From positions 1-43,463 of IMG/VR virus record IMGVR_UViG_3300036861_000403: a stretch of DNA of 43,463 bases; one strand, 5' to 3'. Position 1 is the stretch's first letter. Every line of letters begins with the position of its first letter. The notes under the pieces were generated by a model that saw nothing but the letters and a program-made list of their open reading frames with translations, made no database searches and had not been told where the DNA came from. Shown here piece after piece: positions 1 through 4,038 of this stretch. Source of the DNA: a virus. The translations under genes were made by a program, and so were the position numbers.

Positions 1-202
1 CGTTACCAGAATCGTCAAGCGCCGCGACCGAGTTTTGCAAGAGCTTGCCTGACGCACCATCGAAGCGCGCGACGCGGTTGTCGTTCGCACTCGCGGGCCC
101 AAGCACGTCTCCCACATCCAAAGTCCCAGGGCCGACAGCCTCCAACAACGAAGCGGTTGCGCGGTCGGCACGCCGCGCGGCAACGTCGGAGGCTTGGCTC
201 AT
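1..202 (-). CDS. 5' part of fibre-like gene (duplicate of the gene at 42771-43421)
   Basis: This is the first 67 codons of the gene that is complete at 42771-43421, cut by the window edge. The ATG lies at 202 and follows the stop of the lipoprotein gene at 212. It is present only because the assembly ends overlap, and should be counted once. Its one difference from the right copy is Asp instead of Gly at the codon covering base 117. Confidence 0.85.
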   Translation of the reverse strand, partial: MSQASDVAARRADRATASLLEAVGPGTLDVGDVLGPASANDNRVARFDGASGKLLQNSVAALDDSGN

Positions 203-244
203 GAGCGAAGTCTACGGGAGCAGGAAGTCCGCAGTCAAGCCATG
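1..244. repeat. Terminal direct repeat, left copy (circular assembly overlap)
   Basis: These 244 bases recur at 43220-43463. I see one difference: T at 117 against C at 43336, which changes Asp to Gly in the minus-strand gene crossing it. The simplest reading is a circular or circularly permuted genome whose assembly was not trimmed. A true short terminal repeat is possible but less likely, because the repeat begins and ends inside genes. Confidence 0.93.
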
Positions 245-637
245 CTCTACGCCGCACCACACGAGCAGCCGGACGCCGGTGCCGTCACGCAGCACGGTCA
301 CGTTTTCGTGATGGTAGTGGTTCACGGTGTGGACGATCCGCGCCTGCGTGCCGAAGACGTGATCCATGCTCAGGCCGGGGAGATCGACGTGCGCCCACCA
401 CGTACTCGTGCTGGCGTCCCAGTTGTCGCACGGCGCGGAAGTCCACTCTCGGCTAGGCTTGACCACGACGGTCGCGCCGGGGTCACCATCCTCACCAGGA
501 AGCCCGGGCGCGCCGTCCTCCCCGTCGAGGCCCGGTTCGCCCGGGTAGCTCGCGGTCTCGCACCCAGCGAGTGACAAGAGCAGGGCGGCCATGATGATGA
601 CCTGACCGACAGCGACTGCAATCCACAACGCTTTCAT
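212..637 (-). CDS. Collagen-like lipoprotein, phage-encoded
   Basis: A 141-residue protein. A hydrophobic N-terminal segment ends in a lipobox (Leu-Ala-Gly-Cys, about residues 20-23), predicting lipidation and membrane anchoring. It is followed by about eight Gly-X-Y triplets of collagen type, starting with GEP and GLD. A Trp/Cys/His-rich C-terminal domain of roughly 80 residues has no family I recognise. The start at 637 is chosen because an AGGTGA ribosome site lies just upstream, and the ATGA overlap with the preceding gene shows translational coupling. Collagen-like repeats are common in phage fibres but usually without a signal peptide, so a lipid-anchored form suggests display on the infected cell. 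A role in lysis (outer spanin) or superinfection exclusion is inference only. Confidence 0.8.
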   Translation of the reverse strand: MKALWIAVAVGQVIIMAALLLSLAGCETASYPGEPGLDGEDGAPGLPGEDGDPGATVVVKPSREWTSAPCDNWDASTSTWWAHVDLPGLSMDHVFGTQARIVHTVNHYHHENVTVLRDGTGVRLLVWCGVEHGLTADFLLP

Positions 638-652
638 GACTTCACCTGCAAG
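626..652. repeat. 27-bp direct repeat at MKAL gene junction (copy 2)
   Basis: These 27 bases are identical to 796-822 and carry the end of one gene, the ribosome site and the start of the next. A shorter form (about 13 bases) occurs at 955-967 at the start of the first MKAL gene. The repeat marks the tandem duplication. Confidence 0.85.
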
Positions 653-807
653 CGCTGGATACCAAGGCCGAAGCCGAGCATCACGCACCCGAACAACACG
701 TACGCGTGAAACACAAGCTTGCTGGGGACCAGCGACGGTACGGCCATGTAGGCCACACAAGACACCAACGCGAGCAGAACAATTGCAATTACTTTCAACG
801 CTTTCAT
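634..807 (-). CDS. Small membrane protein, MKAL family copy 2
   Basis: A 57-residue protein with two hydrophobic stretches, beginning MKALKV and ending LQVKS. It is a paralogue of the upstream neighbour at 804-968, which has the same N- and C-terminal sequence. It overlaps both neighbours by ATGA or GTGA-type junctions. The ribosome site for the next gene is embedded in the codons for its last residues (QVKS). Two transmembrane helices in a very small protein fit a holin, antiholin or membrane-modifying protein, but no family is recognised. Confidence 0.7.
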   Translation of the reverse strand: MKALKVIAIVLLALVSCVAYMAVPSLVPSKLVFHAYVLFGCVMLGFGLGIQRLQVKS

Positions 808-822
808 GACTTCACCTGCAAG
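796..822. repeat. 27-bp direct repeat at MKAL gene junction (copy 1)
   Basis: Identical to 626-652. It includes the codons for the common QVKS C-terminus, the AGGTGA ribosome site and the ATGAAAGCGTTG start shared by the small membrane protein genes. Confidence 0.85.
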
Positions 823-968
823 AGCTTGACGGAACCAAACACCAGCACGCCCACGAGCGCGCCGACGCCCGCGCGGATTCCCATCGGGGCCAGCGACACG
901 CACACGAAAGCCGCGGCACACGCCACCAGCGCGAACACCACCACACCCAACACCTTCAACGCTTTCAC
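804..968 (-). CDS. Small membrane protein, MKAL family copy 1
   Basis: A 54-residue, strongly hydrophobic protein with two predicted membrane helices. The GTG start at 968 is chosen because an AAGGAG ribosome site stands 11-12 bases upstream and the codon overlaps the preceding stop as GTGA. Its N-terminus (KALKV) and C-terminus (LLQVKS) match the next gene downstream, so the pair arose by tandem duplication. The function is unknown. The holin proper is more likely the gene at 18598-18855. Confidence 0.7.
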   Translation of the reverse strand: MKALKVLGVVVFALVACAAAFVCVSLAPMGIRAGVGALVGVLVFGSVKLLQVKS

Positions 969-1102
969 GACAGCAACTCCTTGGCAAGGCGACGGGCTTC
1001 CTCGGCGCGCTTCGCTTCGATGTCGCTGCGCAGGACCAGGGGCGTCCAGATCGCTTGGCAAGGAGGCGTGTGGCTCGGAGGCTTCGTCGCGTTCATACCC
1101 AT
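965..1102 (-). CDS. Small hypothetical protein, probably leaderless mRNA
   Basis: A 45-residue protein of unknown function, basic and helical towards its C-terminus (EAKRAEEARRLAKELL). There is an ATG at 1102 and a second in frame at 1096. The predicted -10 box (TATAAC) ends immediately before 1102, so the transcript probably begins near 1096 and the second ATG (43 residues) may be the true start. No ribosome site is visible for either. The stop overlaps the GTG of the next gene as GTGA. Confidence 0.55.
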   Translation of the reverse strand: MGMNATKPPSHTPPCQAIWTPLVLRSDIEAKRAEEARRLAKELLS

Positions 1103-1131
1103 GTTATACGGCTGACACAGACCAAACTTTA
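1103..1131 (-). promoter_or_regulatory. Predicted promoter with CTGTGTCAGCCG element
   Basis: On the minus strand a TATAAC -10 box (1108-1103) is preceded directly by CTGTGTCAGCCG. The same block, with one change (CTGTGACAGCCG), precedes the TATTAT box at 2835-2830. No good -35 hexamer is visible at the usual spacing, so an activator or other factor may bind the conserved block. The expected transcription start falls at the ATG at 1096. Confidence 0.5.
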
Positions 1132-1302
1132 GAACTCTTTCGTGCGCCAGGCCTCGACGGCCAACGCCAGAAATTCCTGCCACGACAACTCGAGTTCCCG
1201 CGCCGACTCGACGGCGCACCCTAGGAAGTCCTCACAGGCCTTGCGCGCCTCGACCTTGGCGTGGCGTTTGCGACGGAGCAACTCGAGTTCAATCGTGGTC
1301 AT
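1129..1302 (-). CDS. Small hypothetical helical protein
   Basis: A 57-residue charged, mostly helical protein starting MTTIELELL. The start at 1302 is chosen over an ATG nine bases upstream because it forms an ATGA overlap with the methyltransferase stop. It contains two Cys and two Trp residues and no recognised domain. It is the last gene before the internal promoter at 1103-1131. Confidence 0.65.
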   Translation of the reverse strand: MTTIELELLRRKRHAKVEARKACEDFLGCAVESARELELSWQEFLALAVEAWRTKEF

Positions 1303-1964
1303 GGCCGGCACCTGCCCAATTGCCCGAACGCGGAGGCGAACGCTGCAACTGCTTGCGCGCGCCCCACGACCGGTGGCAGGAACACAATCACGTTCGCGTG
1401 CGTGGGTGACGAGCTCGGCACGCGCACCCCGGCGCGCTCAGTGTCGAACGCAATACGACGGCGCGGGACACACAGTGGGAAGTCCAACGGCTGCGGCACG
1501 TCCAGCGCCTGTGCCGACCGGAGGATCTCGAGCGTGAACCCGACGAAGATCGCCGACGTCACACGCGTCGGATATTGGCTCGCAAGCACGCCCCACCAAA
1601 ATGCTGCGTTCGAGTTCGTACCAAGGCCTTGGTACAGCTCCGGCACACGGCCACCCGGCGGGTTGAGAAACACTCGCCCCTGCCACGCCTGCGCGAGCCC
1701 GTCCTCACCGTGCGGCGACCCCGGCCCATACCAAGTCGAGGCGCGCACCACCTCTTGGGCAAGAGGACAGGAAGCGGGGTCGAGGTCGATCCCACCGAGC
1801 ACGATGCGTGACAACGTTACGATCTCGTTGGGTGTGTAGTGCTCCGGCGTCGCGCTCGAGTGCTGCACCAAACCGTTGCCGGTCTTGCCTTGGCCGTGGC
1901 ACGGCACGCACGGCCCGCCCTTGCTGGCCTTACCCGTGCCCTCGCATGCGACGCATCGGCTCAT
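1299..1964 (-). CDS. dam: DNA N6-adenine methyltransferase, Dam type (phage), with N-terminal zinc motif
   Basis: A 221-residue protein. Residues 43-104 match the phage Dam methyltransferase family (Pfam PF05869): HYTP, then an IDLDPA segment (59-64), a DGL motif and the catalytic-type NPPG (101-104), which corresponds to the DPPY/NPPY motif IV. The predicted activity is transfer of methyl from S-adenosylmethionine to adenine N6, likely protecting phage DNA from restriction or marking it. The N-terminal 25 residues carry two CxxC pairs (C4/C7, C19/C22) with DnaJ-like Gly spacing, probably a zinc knuckle. The start overlaps the XRE regulator gene as ATGA, as in restriction-modification pairs with a control protein, but no restriction nuclease is seen beside it. 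Confidence 0.85.
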   Translation of the reverse strand: MSRCVACEGTGKASKGGPCVPCHGQGKTGNGLVQHSSATPEHYTPNEIVTLSRIVLGGIDLDPASCPLAQEVVRASTWYGPGSPHGEDGLAQAWQGRVFLNPPGGRVPELYQGLGTNSNAAFWWGVLASQYPTRVTSAIFVGFTLEILRSAQALDVPQPLDFPLCVPRRRIAFDTERAGVRVPSSSPTHANVIVFLPPVVGRAQAVAAFASAFGQLGRCRP

Positions 1965-2173
1965 CGTTTCCTCACCAGCTCCACCCGCACGTCCAATCCG
2001 AGCGCGTGGGCGAAGTCCTTGAACGTGTGCTCGTGCATGCCCAACTTCGTGGCGGTCTTGCCCGTCAACAGCTGATTGACCATGCTCGGGTCGCAGCCGT
2101 ACCGGCGCGCGAGCTCGCTTTGGGAAACGTTGAGGCGCTCGCACGCGTCGGCTAAGAGTTCAGCGAAGGTCAC
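1961..2173 (-). CDS. XRE/Cro-type helix-turn-helix regulator
   Basis: A 70-residue protein whose residues 5-45 form a lambda-repressor-like fold: NVSQSELARRYG as the first two helices and DPSMVNQLLTGK as the recognition helix region. Such small XRE proteins act as Cro-like repressors or as control proteins for a linked methyltransferase. The direct ATGA overlap with the dam gene favours regulation of that gene or of the leftward operon. The start is GTG at 2173, which overlaps the previous gene by 14 bases behind a weak purine-rich site. Confidence 0.8.
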   Translation of the reverse strand: MTFAELLADACERLNVSQSELARRYGCDPSMVNQLLTGKTATKLGMHEHTFKDFAHALGLDVRVELVRKR

Positions 2174-2378
2174 GTATCTCTCTCAACGCGCTCGGGGTTC
2201 GCAGCTTAGGTAACACTCGATCGTTGTCGCACCGTGCAAGCCGGCAACGGCGCACCCTACGACCGTACACCCCAAACGCACCGGCCCACGCCTCGATCGC
2301 GAGCACGCGCACACGAACGAGCTCGCCTGAGATTCGTGTCTCGTATACACCACCAACACAGACATCCGTGATCTTCAC
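2160..2378 (-). CDS. Small basic hypothetical protein
   Basis: A 72-residue basic protein that begins with a short beta-rich segment (VGGVYETRISGELVRVRVLAI). Its C-terminus ends in an R-rich LRTPSALREIR segment. This layout is seen in many small phage proteins without known function. The GTG start at 2378 overlaps the previous stop as GTGA. The ribosome site is not obvious, so expression probably depends on coupling. Confidence 0.6.
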   Translation of the reverse strand: MKITDVCVGGVYETRISGELVRVRVLAIEAWAGAFGVYGRRVRRCRLARCDNDRVLPKLRTPSALREIRDLR

Positions 2379-2614
2379 GCCGTCCTCCGTTCCAGTTCTT
2401 CCCGCGCCGCGCGCAAATACAAGGCCGGCGCGCGCAGCCGCGACCAGCCGTAGGTGTTGTCGGTCATCAGGCGCTCGAACGACTTGCGCGTGCGGACGCA
2501 CTCGGCACGCAAGAGGCGCTCGAGTTTGGTCGCGACGTTCCGGACGTAGGAGGTGGGCATGTCGGCCCAGCGCTTGATCTTGCCGTCGCTGGAGAGCCAG
2601 ATGTGTGGAAGCAT
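2375..2614 (-). CDS. Small hypothetical protein behind a hairpin leader
   Basis: A 79-residue basic helical protein starting MLPHIWLSSDGKIKRW. It is of a type common in phage accessory operons and has no known function. The ATG at 2614 lies 6 bases after a perfect 8-bp hairpin (2621-2639) and lacks a clear ribosome site apart from GGGG, so the hairpin may control initiation. Its stop overlaps the next gene as GTGA. Confidence 0.65.
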   Translation of the reverse strand: MLPHIWLSSDGKIKRWADMPTSYVRNVATKLERLLRAECVRTRKSFERLMTDNTYGWSRLRAPALYLRAAREELERRTA

Positions 2615-2620
2615 ATACCC

Positions 2621-2639
2621 CGAAAGCCCCAGGCTTTCG
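2621..2639 (-). promoter_or_regulatory. Perfect hairpin just upstream of a start codon
   Basis: CGAAAGCC, a 3-base loop and GGCTTTCG form an 8-bp perfect stem, ending 6 bases before the ATG at 2614. There is no T run after it on the minus strand, so it is not a classical intrinsic terminator. A translational control element, processing site or protein-binding stem is possible. Confidence 0.6.
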
Positions 2640-2655
2640 CTCTGGGGCTGGGTGG

Positions 2656-2823
2656 TTATGCCTGGCGTTCCAGGCGCGCAAGGCGCTCTCGCGCCGCCTT
2701 GCGGCGGTGGAGCTCTTGGTAGAGCTCGTCACGACGCGCCGGACGCGCCGAGAAGATTTCCCGGTAGATGTCCCTGTTGGACATCGGGGGGGTTTCTTCG
2801 TTGATCCACTTCGTCATCTTCAT
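2656..2823 (-). CDS. Small basic protein, predicted leaderless
   Basis: A 55-residue protein (MKMTKWINEE... ends LERQA), strongly charged and helical, of unknown function. It is supported by a good promoter immediately upstream. The TATTAT -10 box ends at 2830, so the expected transcription start is at or next to the A of the ATG at 2823. A second ATG at 2817 is an alternative. No ribosome site fits, which supports leaderless initiation. Confidence 0.6.
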   Translation of the reverse strand: MKMTKWINEETPPMSNRDIYREIFSARPARRDELYQELHRRKAARERLARLERQA

Positions 2824-2829
2824 ATCCCT

Positions 2830-2858
2830 ATAATACGGCTGTCACAGGCAATCGTCAA
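2830..2858 (-). promoter_or_regulatory. Sigma70-type promoter with CTGTGACAGCCG block
   Basis: On the minus strand there is TTGACG (2858-2853), a 17-base spacer and TATTAT (2835-2830). The spacer ends in CTGTGACAGCCG, almost identical to the block upstream of the TATAAC box at 1108-1103. This is a near-consensus promoter. The start of transcription should fall at 2823-2824, the first base of the start codon. Confidence 0.75.
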
Positions 2859-2880
2859 ATTAAAGATGATTGGATCTCGT

Positions 2881-3207
2881 TCAACCCACCACAATCCCCA
2901 ACGTCGACCGGCACGGGCACGTCCTGAACTCACACAAGCCGTCAACCTCGTCGTGCATATAGAACCCGAACTCGAGACGCGACCACTGGACGGCCGTGTA
3001 CCGGCGGCCGCAGCCGCACGCCTTGATCACGAGCCCTTCGCAGTCCTGGCACAAGTCGGGCGCGGGCAGCGCGTGCAGGCCGTCCTCGTCCGCATCGAGC
3101 TCGGGCACGAAGTCGAACGACTCGTGGCACGAATCGCACACGGCCTCGGCCGTAGTAGGTTCGTCGTAGTAGTCGGGGGTGGCGGTACGCCAGGCGTCGT
3201 AGCTCAT
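2881..3207 (-). CDS. Cysteine-rich, probable zinc-binding protein
   Basis: A 108-residue acidic protein with paired cysteines: C24/C27, C53/C56, C64/C66, C92, C97/C99. These suggest two or more zinc ribbons. The rest is acidic (DADEDG) or aromatic. No family is recognised. Small zinc-ribbon proteins in early phage operons often bind host RNA polymerase or nucleic acid, but that is inference. It has its own promoter (3228-3256), and the transcript would carry the palindrome CTGTGTCACAG near its 5' end. Confidence 0.65.
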   Translation of the reverse strand: MSYDAWRTATPDYYDEPTTAEAVCDSCHESFDFVPELDADEDGLHALPAPDLCQDCEGLVIKACGCGRRYTAVQWSRLEFGFYMHDEVDGLCEFRTCPCRSTLGIVVG

Positions 3208-3227
3208 ACAGGAACTGTGACACAGCT

Positions 3228-3256
3228 ATCATAGGACGTCAAGCGTTAGATGTGAA
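3228..3256 (-). promoter_or_regulatory. Predicted promoter with adjacent operator-like palindrome
   Basis: On the minus strand there is TTCACA (3256-3251), a 17-base spacer and TATGAT (3233-3228). Directly downstream, at 3225-3215, CTGTGTCACAG is a perfect 5-1-5 inverted repeat covering the predicted start site. It resembles the CTGTG-CAG core at the two other leftward promoters, so one regulator could bind all three. Confidence 0.6.
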
Positions 3257-3271
3257 CTTTAATAGATCCAC

Positions 3272-3339
3272 GGCTACCATTTTTTCTACTGGCCTCAGCC
3301 GGCTACCATTTTTTCTACTGGCCTCAGCCGGCTACCATT
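3272..3339. repeat. Tandem 29-bp repeats (two full units and a partial third)
   Basis: Units at 3272-3300 and 3301-3329 are identical 29-mers (GGCTACCATTTTTTCTACTG...), followed by the first 10 bases of a third unit (3330-3339). Each has a T6 tract, and the junctions form the 8-bp palindrome AGCCGGCT. They lie in the 204-bp gap between the TerS-like gene and the promoter at 3228-3256. Iterons or regulator-binding sites are plausible. Confidence 0.85.
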
Positions 3340-3411
3340 CCTCTTCATGTTACCAACGACAACTTCACACCCAAAGCCTCGCAACGCGTCCGACGCCCCG
3401 GACCTCACCCC

Positions 3412-3912
3412 TCACCCCCGCCCGAGCGCGTCCAGGCGCGCCATGAGGCGCTCGAGCGCGCCGTCGGGGGCTTTGTCGTTATCCGACTCCACGGCCTGCA
3501 AAGCCTCCACAGCCTTCAAGAGGTTCGTTACGTCCCGGAGCTCGGGCAAGCCCTTGCCGGCGCGCGCACGCTGCAGGTGCTCCACGAGCAGCCGACCTAA
3601 GAGCTCCTGCGCCACCTCGAGACGGCCTTGTGGTGAGCGCACCCACGCTTCCCACATCGAGGCACGCTCGCGCCAACCGTCCTCGCGCTCCCACCGCAGG
3701 ACCTCGGTAGCGTCCACCTCGTGTGCTTGCACACACGGCAAGAGTAGGACGGCGCGGGGGACGTGCATCGTGAGGTACTCCTGAAACGCCGCCCAGCGGA
3801 CGTGGGTGTCACACGGCTGGCGGTCCCACGGGCGCTCCGGCGTGTAGGTGGATGGGGGCGGGCCATAGGCCTCGTGCCCCATCATCGGGCGATTGTCGGC
3901 GGGGGGCGGCAT
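3412..3912 (-). CDS. Putative terminase small subunit / DNA-packaging HTH protein
   Basis: A 166-residue protein. Residues 24-90 contain PERPWDRQP, then an AAFQEYL segment, and end in WRERASMWEAWV. This pattern is seen in small phage proteins thought to be TerS-like, which have a helix-turn-helix between an aromatic block and a W-x-x-RA-x-x-W block. The rest is helical and would support oligomerisation. TerS would recognise phage DNA and recruit TerL. It is about 18 kb from terL, which is unusual, so a general DNA-binding role remains possible. It is preceded by an 81-bp nested palindrome with a promoter. No clear ribosome site precedes the ATG at 3912. Confidence 0.5.
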   Translation of the reverse strand: MPPPADNRPMMGHEAYGPPPSTYTPERPWDRQPCDTHVRWAAFQEYLTMHVPRAVLLLPCVQAHEVDATEVLRWEREDGWRERASMWEAWVRSPQGRLEVAQELLGRLLVEHLQRARAGKGLPELRDVTNLLKAVEALQAVESDNDKAPDGALERLMARLDALGRG

Positions 3913-3918
3913 GGGGGT

Positions 3919-3999
3919 GTTGTGGGGTGTTCCTACCCTCCTACTAAGCAGTTGTCATTCTGACAATTACTATAGGCGAGGGTGCGGACACCCCACAAC
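3919..3999. repeat. 81-bp nested inverted repeat centred on 3959
   Basis: There are three pairs of inverted arms with one centre: GTTGTGGGGTGT/ACACCCCACAAC (3919-3930, 3988-3999), ACCCTC/GAGGGT (3935-3940, 3978-3983) and TTGTCA/TGACAA (3952-3957, 3961-3966). It occupies most of the gap between the primase-helicase and the TerS-like gene. Shared symmetry across three separated arms suggests a multimeric protein site. Candidates are an operator, a replication origin or a packaging site. Confidence 0.85.
3969..3998 (-). promoter_or_regulatory. Predicted promoter inside the nested palindrome
   Basis: On the minus strand there is TTGTGG (3998-3993), an 18-base spacer and TATAGT (3974-3969). The -35 lies in the outer right arm and the expected start lies within the inner TTGTCA-TTC-TGACAA repeat. 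A protein bound to the palindrome would directly block or position RNA polymerase for the TerS-like gene. Confidence 0.6.
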
Positions 4000-4038
4000 C
4001 CCCCCATACCCACCACGTCTTTTCCAGTACTTGGAATA

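Noticed and set aside
804-968. Holin assignment for the MKAL proteins
   Set aside because: They are small and hydrophobic, but lie about 25 kb, along the circle, from the endolysin, which has its own better holin candidate at 18598-18855.
3272-3339. CRISPR-like repeat array
   Set aside because: The units are directly adjacent without spacers and only two full copies exist, so this is a tandem repeat, not a CRISPR array.
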